Assembly: GCA_902603905.1 (NCBI GenBank)
Contig: CACKWM010000002.1
Location: 1 to 64,000 of the forward strand
Length of the DNA stretch: 64,000 nt
Origin: an uncultured Pelagibacteraceae bacterium
Lineage (GTDB): Bacteria > Pseudomonadota > Alphaproteobacteria > Pelagibacterales > Pelagibacteraceae
Reading direction: 5' to 3'
A program made the translations under genes and the position numbers. Under the pieces are notes generated by a model, which was given only the letters and a program-made list of their open reading frames with translations, made no database searches and was not told the origin of the DNA. Shown in pieces: positions 52,927 through 60,643 of the stretch (positions are counted from its first letter, which is position 1; each line of letters opens with the position of its first letter).

Positions 52927-53514
52927 TTAATTTTGAGTGTCAATTAATAACCAATTTGGATTTGTTGATTTTATATCTTTAGAAAATTTCCATGTATCAT
53001 AAACTTTTTTAACAATATCAGGATTTCCTGATATAATTTTTTTATCTTTGTCTTTTAAACAAGAAATAATCTCACTAACAAAGTCTACTGTTACTTCTAA
53101 AATAGTATTTTTATTTTGATGTTCTTTTATTGATGCTGAATTAATACCAATAAATGTTGTTTCAGAAATATGACCTTTTTCTTTTCTTTCCTTAATGGCA
53201 TCATTAAACTGATCATATATTTTTTTATCTAATAATGATTTAATATTTTTTAAATTACCTGAAGCAAAATTAGTAATTATTGTCTCATAAGCAATCTTTG
53301 CACCTTTTAAAAAATCTTTTTGCGCATCATCATCAAAAACTTGATTTTCTAATTTTTTTTTGACTGATTCATTAGAGAAATCTTGATTAAAGTCTGTTGA
53401 TAGCTTTCCATCAAAACCTGTTCTTTTGCCCAATATTCCTCTTAATCTTAAAAAAATAAAACCAGCTATCATTGCTAAAAGGATTATATCAATATATTCG
53501 AAACTATAACTCAT
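52927..53514 (-). CDS. Tim44-like domain membrane protein
   Basis: This 195-aa protein has one N-terminal membrane helix (residues about 7-25) followed by LRGILGKRTGFDGKL, a short linker, and a Tim44/TimA-like domain (DFLKGAKIAYETIITNFASG, LLDKKIYDQFNDAIKERKEKG, YDTWKFSKDIKSTNPNWLLI). Bacterial Tim44-like proteins are probable relatives of the mitochondrial import motor component; their role is unsettled. It is divergent from fxsA-secB, the usual alphaproteobacterial order. Confidence 0.9.
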   Translation of the reverse strand: MSYSFEYIDIILLAMIAGFIFLRLRGILGKRTGFDGKLSTDFNQDFSNESVKKKLENQVFDDDAQKDFLKGAKIAYETIITNFASGNLKNIKSLLDKKIYDQFNDAIKERKEKGHISETTFIGINSASIKEHQNKNTILEVTVDFVSEIISCLKDKDKKIISGNPDIVKKVYDTWKFSKDIKSTNPNWLLIDTQN

Positions 53515-53572
53515 AAGTTAATAATATGTACTATGTTGCTTTATTTCAACTAGCAATTTACACTATGAATAA

Positions 53573-53998
53573 ATGAGCGCACTATTAATACTAATAATTT
53601 CTATACCAATTATTGAAATTTACTTATTTATTAAAATTGGATCTCAAATTGGCGCACTAACAACAATTTCACTTATTTTTATGACAGCTTTTATTGGCGT
53701 TCTTTATGCAAGATATGAAGGTTTTAACACTTTAAAGTCTGGAATGTCTCAATTAATAAAAAATGAATTACCAATTTATGAAATTGTTTCCGGAGCAGCT
53801 CTTGCTTTTGCCGCTTTACTTTTAATTCTACCTGGATTTGCAACAGATTTACTAGGTTTGTTAATTATTTTTCCCCCAACAAGAAAACTTTTTTTAAAAA
53901 AGGTTAGCAAAAACTATTCAGAAAAAGTAAAAGAAAAACAAGATTTTATTGACGGCGAGTCTGAAGATATAGAGGGAGATAATGATAGAAAATTTTAA
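53573..53998 (+). CDS. fxsA: FxsA family membrane protein
   Basis: FxsA, named for suppressing phage T7 exclusion by the F plasmid, is an inner-membrane protein. The 141-aa product has the family segments PIIEIYLFIKIGSQIGALTT, ARYEGFNTLKSGMSQL and LLILPGFATDLLGLLIIFPP, with a charged C-terminal tail. It overlaps secB by 17 nt. Its cellular role in this organism is unknown. Confidence 0.93.
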   Translation: MSALLILIISIPIIEIYLFIKIGSQIGALTTISLIFMTAFIGVLYARYEGFNTLKSGMSQLIKNELPIYEIVSGAALAFAALLLILPGFATDLLGLLIIFPPTRKLFLKKVSKNYSEKVKEKQDFIDGESEDIEGDNDRKF

Positions 53999-54404
53999 AA
54001 TATTAACAGAATTTGTTAAGGATATATCTAGTGAAACACCAGATGTACAAACTTATATTTTTGTTAAAGATACTATATCTAAATATCATTTGGATATTAA
54101 TATCGCTTCAAAACCATTAAAAAATAAACTTATTGAAGTTAATACAACTCTAAAATTTGAAGATAAAGAACTTAATCAAAAAAAATCTCATTTCGAAATG
54201 ACATATGCTTCGATCGTTAAAATTGATGAGAAAGTTAAAAATGAAAAAGAATTAAAAAAAATATTACTATGTGATGTTCAAAATAAAATTTCTTCTAATA
54301 TGCAAAAAATATTTCTTAATATGCTTCATGATTCAGGTTATCCAGAAGTTAAGTTTGATAAAAAAATTGATTTTAATAAGTTATATGAAGATGGATCTAA
54401 TTAA
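53982..54404 (+). CDS. secB: Protein-export chaperone SecB (divergent)
   Basis: SecB keeps preproteins unfolded and passes them to SecA. The 140-aa protein retains the SecB outline: KILTEFVKDISSETPDVQTY near the N-terminus, the strand block KLIEVNTTLKFE, an FEMTYASIVKI strand and a C-terminal helix, but several core positions differ from the family norm. Position between fxsA and dnaQ matches other alphaproteobacteria and supports the call. It overlaps fxsA by 17 nt and convergent dnaQ by 4 nt. Confidence 0.87.
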   Translation: MIENFKILTEFVKDISSETPDVQTYIFVKDTISKYHLDINIASKPLKNKLIEVNTTLKFEDKELNQKKSHFEMTYASIVKIDEKVKNEKELKKILLCDVQNKISSNMQKIFLNMLHDSGYPEVKFDKKIDFNKLYEDGSN

Positions 54405-55069
54405 AAAAAATTTCTTTTTAAGTTTTTTTTAAGATAATTTTTATGTAACTCAAGTTCTTCAGCTGTTACTTTAACTATTTTTTTACAATATAAATTGTTA
54501 CTAGATAGATTAATGTCTAAATTATTATTTTCATGATTTTGAAAATTTAATGTTGGTTCCTTCTGATCAATTAAATTAATATAAACTTTGTATAATAATT
54601 CACAATCAACAAGAGCGGTATGTTTGGTCCTTTTAGAATTGTCTATTCTATATCTTTTACAAAGTGCATCGAGACTAATAGAGGAACCCGGAAATTTATC
54701 TCTAGCTAGTTCAAGAGTATCAACAATATTTTTTTTATCAATTTTGTTTTTCCCTAATAAAGAAAGTTCATTATTCAAATGTGACAAATCAAATTCAGCA
54801 TTGTGTATTATTAATCTTTTATTATTTATAAAATTAATAAAATCATCTGCTACTTCTTTAAATTTTTTTTTTGTTGATAAAAATTCATCTGTATATCCAT
54901 GAACTTTAAAAGCTTTTTCAGAAACTTTTCTTTCTGGATTTAAATAACAATGAAATTTTTTTGAAGTTGGGATAAAATTATCAAGTTCTATACATCCTAT
55001 CTCAACTACTCTGTGTCCATCTTTAACTGATAAGCCAGTTGTTTCTGTATCTAATACTATTTCTTTCAT
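54401..55069 (-). CDS. dnaQ: DNA polymerase III epsilon subunit DnaQ
   Basis: DnaQ is the 3'-5' proofreading exonuclease of the replicase. It has the DEDDh motifs: VLDTETTGLSVKDGHRVVEIG (Exo I), IIHNAEFDLSHLNNEL (Exo II) and KHTALVDCELLYKVY (Exo III, with the catalytic His). Length is 222 aa, and the C-terminus that would bind PolC is short. It overlaps coaE by 4 nt. Confidence 0.95.
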   Translation of the reverse strand: MKEIVLDTETTGLSVKDGHRVVEIGCIELDNFIPTSKKFHCYLNPERKVSEKAFKVHGYTDEFLSTKKKFKEVADDFINFINNKRLIIHNAEFDLSHLNNELSLLGKNKIDKKNIVDTLELARDKFPGSSISLDALCKRYRIDNSKRTKHTALVDCELLYKVYINLIDQKEPTLNFQNHENNNLDINLSSNNLYCKKIVKVTAEELELHKNYLKKNLKRNFF

Positions 55070-55641
55070 AGTGCCAATATTTTACTTTTTAATACTTTAA
55101 CATTTTTCCTAACATAAGAACTTTTAAAATTATTTTTTATTGAGAATTTAGATTTTTTTTTTTTAATTTCTAAAGGAAGTTGAATTTTTTTCAATTTATT
55201 CAAAATTACTGAATTATAGTTTGCTCTTTTTTTTAATCTTTTTTGAATTTCTTTTTTATTTGAATCAACAAATACCAAAATATAATTTTTTTTATTTATT
55301 TTATTTTCCAAAAGTAATGGAATGTCTAATACAACCATTTTTTTTTTCTTATTTTTTTTAATAAATTTATTCATATTAGTTCGTACAATTGGATGAACTA
55401 TTTTTATAATTTTTTTCAAATTATTTTGATTTTCTATAATTGCTTTTCCAATTTCTTTTTTTTTTATGGGAAAAGAATAAATATATTTAGGAAGTTTGTT
55501 TTTTAACTTATTAAAACAATTCTTATTTTTTTTATATATTTTGGTAACCTCAGCATCTGCATCAAAAACTGGGCAACCAAATTGTTTGGCAACATAACTT
55601 TTGCCTGAACCTATGTCTCCAAGGATTCCAATTTTAATCAT
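55066..55641 (-). CDS. coaE: Dephospho-CoA kinase CoaE
   Basis: CoaE phosphorylates dephospho-CoA in the last step of coenzyme A synthesis. The P-loop GILGDIGSGKSYVAKQFG, the FDADAEVTKIY substrate region and VVLDIPLLLEN are present. Length is 191 aa, and the C-terminal half is exceptionally Lys/Asn-rich, matching the local base composition. Overlaps are 4 nt with dnaQ and 1 nt with aroE. Confidence 0.94.
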   Translation of the reverse strand: MIKIGILGDIGSGKSYVAKQFGCPVFDADAEVTKIYKKNKNCFNKLKNKLPKYIYSFPIKKKEIGKAIIENQNNLKKIIKIVHPIVRTNMNKFIKKNKKKKMVVLDIPLLLENKINKKNYILVFVDSNKKEIQKRLKKRANYNSVILNKLKKIQLPLEIKKKKSKFSIKNNFKSSYVRKNVKVLKSKILAL

Positions 55642-56432
55642 TAATCTAATAATTTAATAGTTTCATCATCTATTTCTGGCATAATTTTATGCCAAATAGT
55701 AAAAGCTTGATGAGCTTGATATAAAAACATCATTTTACCATTTTCGGCTTTATTCCCGAACATTTTAGCTCTTTTTAAAAAAATTGTTTGTTTGGGATTA
55801 TAGATAACATCATAAAAAAATTTATTGACGCCTATATCGGTAAAATTTAGTTTTATTTCATCATTATTATTTAATCCAAGACTTGTAGCATTGATAATCA
55901 TATCAAATTCTGGAGTTTTACCCCAATCTATTATTTCTAGATACGAAAAAGATTTTTTTAAATCTTCTGCTTTCTTCTTAGTTCTATTACTAAGAATAAT
56001 TTTAGATGCTCCCATTTTTTTTAAAACCAAAATCATAGAAGAAACAACTCCTCCAGCACCTAAAATAAATATTTTTTTATCTTTAACATCATAGTTGACA
56101 TATCTTAATCCAAGCTCAAATCCTGCCATATCTGTATTATGACCAATTACCTTATTGTTTTCTTTATAAATAGTATTTATGGATTGAGATTCATTAGCTT
56201 CAGAAGTCATCTCATCAACAAAAGAAATGGCTTTTTTTTTAAAAGGAACAGTTACATTTATTCCACTTATATTTTCTTTTTTAACTTGAAAAATTAAATC
56301 TTCTATATCACCTTCATTAATTAATCTTTTATCATAAACTGCATCAATATTATTTTTTTTAATCCAATAATTATGTAGTTTGGGTGATAATGAATGCTCT
56401 ATTGGGTTTCCTATAACTAAATATTTTTTCAT
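55641..56432 (-). CDS. aroE: Shikimate dehydrogenase AroE
   Basis: AroE reduces 3-dehydroshikimate with NADPH. The substrate motif GNPIEHSLSPKLHNYW, the catalytic Lys in VTVPFKKKAI, the Asp in GHNTDMAGF and the nucleotide motif LGAGGVVSSM with NRTKKK are present. Length is 263 aa. It overlaps maf by 4 nt, within the conserved coaE-aroE-maf series. Confidence 0.96.
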   Translation of the reverse strand: MKKYLVIGNPIEHSLSPKLHNYWIKKNNIDAVYDKRLINEGDIEDLIFQVKKENISGINVTVPFKKKAISFVDEMTSEANESQSINTIYKENNKVIGHNTDMAGFELGLRYVNYDVKDKKIFILGAGGVVSSMILVLKKMGASKIILSNRTKKKAEDLKKSFSYLEIIDWGKTPEFDMIINATSLGLNNNDEIKLNFTDIGVNKFFYDVIYNPKQTIFLKRAKMFGNKAENGKMMFLYQAHQAFTIWHKIMPEIDDETIKLLD

Positions 56433-57016
56433 TTAAAACTACTTAAATATTCTTTTATTTGATTTATGGGTAGTCCCATAATTGTACTTTCATCCCCTTC
56501 TATTTTTGAAAATAAAGATCTTCCCTCACCCTCAATTTGATAAACGTTATAAGCATATAATTCTTTGTCATTAATTTTCGTTAAATATAATTTTAATTCA
56601 TCTTCACTCATTTGTTTCATTGTCAGAATTGCAATATCTGTATAATTCCATATCATAGAACCGTTTTTTGATATACAAACAGAACTTATTAATTGATGTT
56701 TTTGCCCATTTAATTTTTTAAGAATTAATAAAGCCTCATCTCTATTTAGTGGTTTTGAAATAATTTCTCCATTTAAATTAATAACACTATCTGCCCCTAA
56801 TACTAAATTTCCATTTTTTTTTTGGCTTACTTTATTTGCTTTCAATTCTGCTAAATTTTTTGAAATTAATTTAGGAGTTGCATTTTCTTTTAATAAACTT
56901 TCTTTAATTAAATCTTCATCTATATTAGATGGCTCAACAATACAATTAATTCCACTTTCTTCTAAAATTTTTTTTCTAACTTTACTTTTTGATGCAAGAA
57001 TAATTTTATCAAACAT
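56429..57016 (-). CDS. maf: Maf-like nucleotide pyrophosphatase
   Basis: Maf proteins hydrolyse non-canonical or excess nucleoside triphosphates and are linked to septum control. The motifs ILASKSKVRKKILEESG and LVLGADSVINLNG are clear, and the C-terminal YQIEGEGRSLFSKIEGDEST is typical. I start at MFDKIILAS, whose ATGTTTGA overlaps the ppsR stop by 8 nt. An in-frame ATG 18 nt upstream has no ribosome-binding site. Length is about 195 aa. Confidence 0.92.
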   Translation of the reverse strand: MFDKIILASKSKVRKKILEESGINCIVEPSNIDEDLIKESLLKENATPKLISKNLAELKANKVSQKKNGNLVLGADSVINLNGEIISKPLNRDEALLILKKLNGQKHQLISSVCISKNGSMIWNYTDIAILTMKQMSEDELKLYLTKINDKELYAYNVYQIEGEGRSLFSKIEGDESTIMGLPINQIKEYLSSFK

Positions 57017-57833
57017 TTTCTTTTGAAATTTCATAAATTTTAATAACTGATGCTGCTATTTCTTCTACTGATTTTCTTGTTACATCTATTATGGGCCATT
57101 TATATTTTTTAAATGTTTTTTTTGCATCTTCTATTTCTTTTGAAATGTTTTTAAAATTTGTATAATCTATATTGTCTGTTTCTTGCAATGTATTCATTCT
57201 ATTTTTTCTTATATCTAGCAACCTTTCTGCTTCGCTAGTTAATCCAACGACACATGCTATTTTTGGTTTTTTCTTTAAAAGTTCAGGTATTGAGTTTTCA
57301 TTAACTAAAGGGATATTAGATGTTTTTAAACCTTTATTTGCTAAATAAATAGAAGTTGGTGTTTTGCTTGTTCTGCTAACGCCTAATAAAATTATATCTG
57401 ATTTTTCTATATCATTTATTAAATTTCCATCATCATGATTCATTGTAAACTGTATAGCTTCAATTCTATTATAATATTCTTCATTTAAAACATGTTGACC
57501 ACTAGGAATATGAGATGCTTTTTGGTTAAGTAATTTTGAAAAACTAAGAATTAATTCTCCTAACACTCCAAAACATGGAATTTTAGATTTATTGCTTTCT
57601 TGAACTAATAGTTTGGCTAAATTATCATCAACAATTGTATATAAAATAATTGAATTTTTATTTTTTTTACAAACATTTAATATTTTTAACATTTGATTTT
57701 TTGTTCTAGTAAAAGAACATTGATGAATTTTATAATTAAAATTTTTAAATTGAGCTTTTAAAGCCAAAAAAATTCTATCTAAAGTTTCACCAGTAGAATC
57801 AGAAATTAAATATATTTGATATGTATTAGTCAT
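57009..57833 (-). CDS. ppsR: Bifunctional kinase/phosphorylase regulating PPDK or PEP synthase (DUF299)
   Basis: This 274-aa protein belongs to the PpsR/PDRP family, which phosphorylates and dephosphorylates pyruvate phosphate dikinase or PEP synthase with ADP. Motifs are IYLISDSTGETLDRI near the N-terminus and the P-loop-like ILLGVSRTSKTPTSIYLANKG, with KAANIPL-like context after it and WPIIDVTRKSVEEIAA at the end. It is the first minus-strand gene left of the origin candidate, the place this family holds in many alphaproteobacteria. Confidence 0.94.
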   Translation of the reverse strand: MTNTYQIYLISDSTGETLDRIFLALKAQFKNFNYKIHQCSFTRTKNQMLKILNVCKKNKNSIILYTIVDDNLAKLLVQESNKSKIPCFGVLGELILSFSKLLNQKASHIPSGQHVLNEEYYNRIEAIQFTMNHDDGNLINDIEKSDIILLGVSRTSKTPTSIYLANKGLKTSNIPLVNENSIPELLKKKPKIACVVGLTSEAERLLDIRKNRMNTLQETDNIDYTNFKNISKEIEDAKKTFKKYKWPIIDVTRKSVEEIAASVIKIYEISKENV

Positions 57834-57939
57834 AAATAAAATGTTTATATCTATGTATTATTAAGCTTATTTTTCATAATTAAAATTATTTTGTTTTAAT
57901 GGTGTAAAAACCTTGTTTTATAAACATATTTAAACATGT

Positions 57940-57956
57940 AAATTAACTAATATACA
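57940..57956 (+). repeat. Origin-region direct repeat, copy 1
   Basis: AAATTAACTAATATACA occurs here and again, identical over 17 bp, at 57985-58001, a 45-bp period. The core TAACTAATA is also found at 58084. The repeat contains a TTAA half-site, as CtrA sites do, but lacks the full TTAA-N7-TTAA pattern. Confidence 0.85.
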
Positions 57957-57984
57957 TTCATTTTATAAATCATAGATGCGCTTC

Positions 57985-58001
57985 AAATTAACTAATATAC
58001 A
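57985..58001 (+). repeat. Origin-region direct repeat, copy 2
   Basis: This is the second exact copy of the 17-bp repeat, 45 bp after the first and in the same orientation. It lies 22 bp before the first DnaA-like box. Confidence 0.85.
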
Positions 58002-58023
58002 AGTACTTTTAATAAGTATTTAT

Positions 58024-58032
58024 TGTGAATAA
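58024..58032 (-). promoter_or_regulatory. DnaA-like box 1
   Basis: TGTGAATAA on the plus strand is TTATTCACA on the minus strand, one mismatch from the DnaA consensus TTATCCACA. It faces box 2 in inverted orientation 35 bp away. Confidence 0.55.
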
Positions 58033-58067
58033 TTACTGAATAAAGTGTTTATAAAAAATAACTCTCT

Positions 58068-58076
58068 TTATTCACA
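58068..58076 (+). promoter_or_regulatory. DnaA-like box 2
   Basis: TTATTCACA on the plus strand is the same one-mismatch variant as box 1. It lies 42 bp before the hemE start, so it could also influence hemE transcription. Confidence 0.55.
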
Positions 58077-58083
58077 TAACATA

Positions 58084-58098
58084 TAACTAATACTATAC
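58084..58098 (+). repeat. Origin-region degenerate repeat, copy 3
   Basis: TAACTAATACTATAC repeats the TAACTAATA core of the two 17-bp copies and then a similar tail with a 3-bp insertion. It starts 95 bp after the core of copy 2. Confidence 0.6.
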
Positions 58099-58118
58099 TT
58101 AAATATTTACTTATTATT

Positions 58119-59120
58119 ATGACTCCTATTCAAGAAACAATAATAAAAAAAAAAACAACCAATAAATCTATATGGTTAATGAGACAAGCTGGAAGGTATT
58201 TGCCTGAATTTAGAGAAATTAGAAAATCAAATCCTAATTTTATTAATTTATGTTTAAATGAAAATTTATCATCTAAAATTACTTTACAGCCTCTTAAAAG
58301 ATTTGAATTAGATGCTGCTATAATTTTTTCAGATATATTAATGGTTCCTTATGGTTTAAATCAAAAAGTTGAATTTAAAAAGAATTTTGGCCCAGAGTTA
58401 GGCCTTATTAATTTAGAAAAAATATCTAATATTAATGAAAAAGATTTTTTAAATAAATTATATCCTATTTATAAATCAATAAAAAAAGTTAAAGAAAATA
58501 AATTAACTAAAAATAAAGATGTAATAGGATTTGTTGGAGCTCCATGGACATTGTTAGTTTATATGATTAATAAACATTCACCCAAAAAAGAATTAATAAG
58601 AGATTTTTTTAAAGATAAATTTTTAATTAATAAAATATTAATAATTTTAGAAAAATTTATTAAAATCCATATTGAACATCAAATAAAAAATGGAGCAACA
58701 ATTATACAGGTATTTGATAGTTGGGCAGGATTGTTAGATGAAAGTGATCTTCCTAATTATGTTTATACACCAACATTAAATTTAGTTAATTATGTTAAAT
58801 CTTTAAGTGTGCCTGTAATTTGTTTTCCCAGAGGAATTAAAAATTATAAAAAATTTTGTGAATTTATTAAACCAGATGTAATTAGTATTGATTATGATAT
58901 AGATCCAATTTCTATATCTAAGGAAATACAAATACCAGTGCAAGGAGGCCTTAATCCAAAAACATTATTAGCAGATAAAGAAAGTTTAAAAAAAGAAGTT
59001 TTAAAATATTTAGATATTTTTAAAGATCATCCATATATATTTAATTTAGGGCATGGAGTTATGCCTGAAACCAATCCAATGCAAGTTGATTATTTGGTCA
59101 AACTTGTAAAAGATTATTAA
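58119..59120 (+). CDS. hemE: Uroporphyrinogen decarboxylase HemE
   Basis: HemE decarboxylates uroporphyrinogen III to coproporphyrinogen III. The signature IWLMRQAGRYLPEFREIR near the N-terminus, the catalytic Asp in FSDILMVP, VIGFVGAPWTLLVYM, FDSWAGLL and the C-terminal FNLGHGVMPETNP are present. Length is 333 aa. It is the first plus-strand gene right of the candidate origin and is followed directly by hemH. Confidence 0.97.
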   Translation: MTPIQETIIKKKTTNKSIWLMRQAGRYLPEFREIRKSNPNFINLCLNENLSSKITLQPLKRFELDAAIIFSDILMVPYGLNQKVEFKKNFGPELGLINLEKISNINEKDFLNKLYPIYKSIKKVKENKLTKNKDVIGFVGAPWTLLVYMINKHSPKKELIRDFFKDKFLINKILIILEKFIKIHIEHQIKNGATIIQVFDSWAGLLDESDLPNYVYTPTLNLVNYVKSLSVPVICFPRGIKNYKKFCEFIKPDVISIDYDIDPISISKEIQIPVQGGLNPKTLLADKESLKKEVLKYLDIFKDHPYIFNLGHGVMPETNPMQVDYLVKLVKDY

Positions 59121-60155
59121 ATGAAAAAAGCTGTAATATTATTTAATTTAGGAGGACCAGATAAATTAGAAAATGTAAAACCTTTTTTGTTTAATTTATT
59201 TAATGATCCAGCAATTTTAAATTTACCTACATTTTTAAGATATCCATTGGCGAAATTAATTGCAAACAGAAGGGCCCCTATTGCAAAAAAAATATATGAA
59301 GAATTAGGTGGTTCATCACCAATTTTAAAACTAACAGAAGATCAATCAACAGCCTTAGAAAAAAAACTTAACCAAGATGAAAAAAGTGAGGAGTATAAAT
59401 GTTTTATAGTTATGAGATGTTGGCACCCGAGGGCTGAAGCAATAATTAAAAATGTTAAATTGTATAATCCAGACGAAATAATATTAATGCCTCTTTATCC
59501 ACAATATTCTGCAGCAACTTCTGGTTCTTCAATTAAAGAGTGGAATGATGTTTGTAAAAAAAATAATTATAAAATAAAAACAAGCGTTATTTGCTGCTAT
59601 CCAACAAATAAAAATTTTATTAATGCTCACACAAAAGAAATAAATAAAAAAATAAAAGATTTAAAAAACTTTAAATTAATTTTTTCTGCGCATGGATTAC
59701 CAGAAAAAAATATTAAAAAAGGTGATCCATACCAATGGCAGGTGGAACAATCAGTAAATAAAATAATTGAAAATTTAAATCATCATAATTTAGATTGGAT
59801 TTTAAGTTATCAAAGTAGAGTTGGTCCATTAAAGTGGATTGGACCTTCGACAGATGACACAATTATAGAGAATGCAAAAAATGGAAAACATATTGTGTTG
59901 GTTCCTATAGCATTTGTATCTGAACATTCAGAAACTCTAGTTGAGCTTGATATAGAGTATAAAAAACTAGCAATGGATAATGGATGTAAACAATATACAA
60001 GAATACCAGCATTAGGTACAAATGAAGACTTTATAAAGTCCATGTCAGAATTAATAATTAAAAAAGATGAATATAAATTTAACGATTACCTTTGTCCTCC
60101 AGAAATAAAATGTCCATCTCACTTAAAAAAATGCCCCTGTTTAAACTATGAATAG
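59121..60155 (+). CDS. hemH: Ferrochelatase HemH
   Basis: HemH inserts Fe2+ into protoporphyrin IX. The N-terminal ILFNLGGPDKLENVKPFL, the catalytic His in IFSAHGLPEKN and the Glu/His in FVSEHSETLVELDIEY are clear. The 344-aa protein ends with a Cys-rich tail (C325, C331, C338, C340). Some bacterial ferrochelatases, including that of Caulobacter, hold a 2Fe-2S cluster through C-terminal Cys, so this tail may do so. It starts immediately after hemE and overlaps hemJ by 8 nt (ATGAATAG). Confidence 0.96.
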   Translation: MKKAVILFNLGGPDKLENVKPFLFNLFNDPAILNLPTFLRYPLAKLIANRRAPIAKKIYEELGGSSPILKLTEDQSTALEKKLNQDEKSEEYKCFIVMRCWHPRAEAIIKNVKLYNPDEIILMPLYPQYSAATSGSSIKEWNDVCKKNNYKIKTSVICCYPTNKNFINAHTKEINKKIKDLKNFKLIFSAHGLPEKNIKKGDPYQWQVEQSVNKIIENLNHHNLDWILSYQSRVGPLKWIGPSTDDTIIENAKNGKHIVLVPIAFVSEHSETLVELDIEYKKLAMDNGCKQYTRIPALGTNEDFIKSMSELIIKKDEYKFNDYLCPPEIKCPSHLKKCPCLNYE

Positions 60156-60582
60156 TTATTTATTATTTAAAAGTTTACATTTAATAGCGGTTATTTCTTG
60201 GATGGCTGGATTATTATATTTACCAAGAATTTTTGTTTATCATGTTGAAAATATAAATGATCAGAACTCCACGAATATTTTTAAAACTATGGAAAAAAAA
60301 TTGTATTTTTACATCATGATGCCTGCAATGATTTTGTCTTGGATATTTGGTTTATTGCTAATACATAACTTAAGTTTTTCTGTTTTTAATGAATTATGGA
60401 TGCAAATTAAGATTATTTTAGTTATTTTTTTGACGTCTTATCACTTCTATTTAGGGAGGTGTTTAATTGATTTTAAAAATGATAAAAATACTAAAACATC
60501 AAGGTTTTATAGAATTATAAATGAATTACCTACTATATTGCTTATTTTAATTGTTTTTATTGCCATTTTTAAGCCAATCTAG
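60148..60582 (+). CDS. hemJ: Protoporphyrinogen oxidase HemJ (UPF0093)
   Basis: HemJ oxidises protoporphyrinogen IX to protoporphyrin IX in many proteobacteria. The 144-aa membrane protein has four helices and the family motifs FKSLHLIAVISWMAGLLYLPR (conserved His and Arg), WMQIKIILVIFLTSYHFYLG and FYRIINELPTILLI. It overlaps hemH by 8 nt, so hemE-hemH-hemJ encode late heme synthesis as one unit. Enzymes between HemE and HemJ (HemF/HemN) are not in the window. Confidence 0.94.
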   Translation: MNSYLLFKSLHLIAVISWMAGLLYLPRIFVYHVENINDQNSTNIFKTMEKKLYFYIMMPAMILSWIFGLLLIHNLSFSVFNELWMQIKIILVIFLTSYHFYLGRCLIDFKNDKNTKTSRFYRIINELPTILLILIVFIAIFKPI

Positions 60583-60585
60583 GTA

Positions 60586-60613
60586 TTGAAATTTTCTTAA
60601 CAGTATATATATT
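60586..60613 (+). promoter_or_regulatory. Candidate rho promoter
   Basis: TTGAAA (60586-60591) and TATATT (60608-60613) are spaced by 16 bp in the 61-bp gap before rho. The predicted leader is about 24 nt. Long leaders with rho autoregulation known elsewhere would not fit here. Confidence 0.5.
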
Positions 60614-60643
60614 TAAGTTATCTTTTAGCAACCATCCCAAATT

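Larger units (their letters stand above)
57834..58118. other. Candidate chromosomal replication origin (ppsR-hemE intergenic region)
   Basis: At 285 bp this is the longest gene-free stretch in the window. It lies between diverging ppsR and hemE, with rho and mnmE further right. In Caulobacter and Rickettsia the origin is adjacent to hemE in a conserved gene cluster. The sequence is extremely AT-rich and holds two DnaA-like boxes TTATTCACA in inverted orientation (58024-58032 and 58068-58076) and three TAACTAATA repeats. No open reading frame or terminator is evident inside. I infer an oriC; experimental proof is lacking. Confidence 0.72.
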
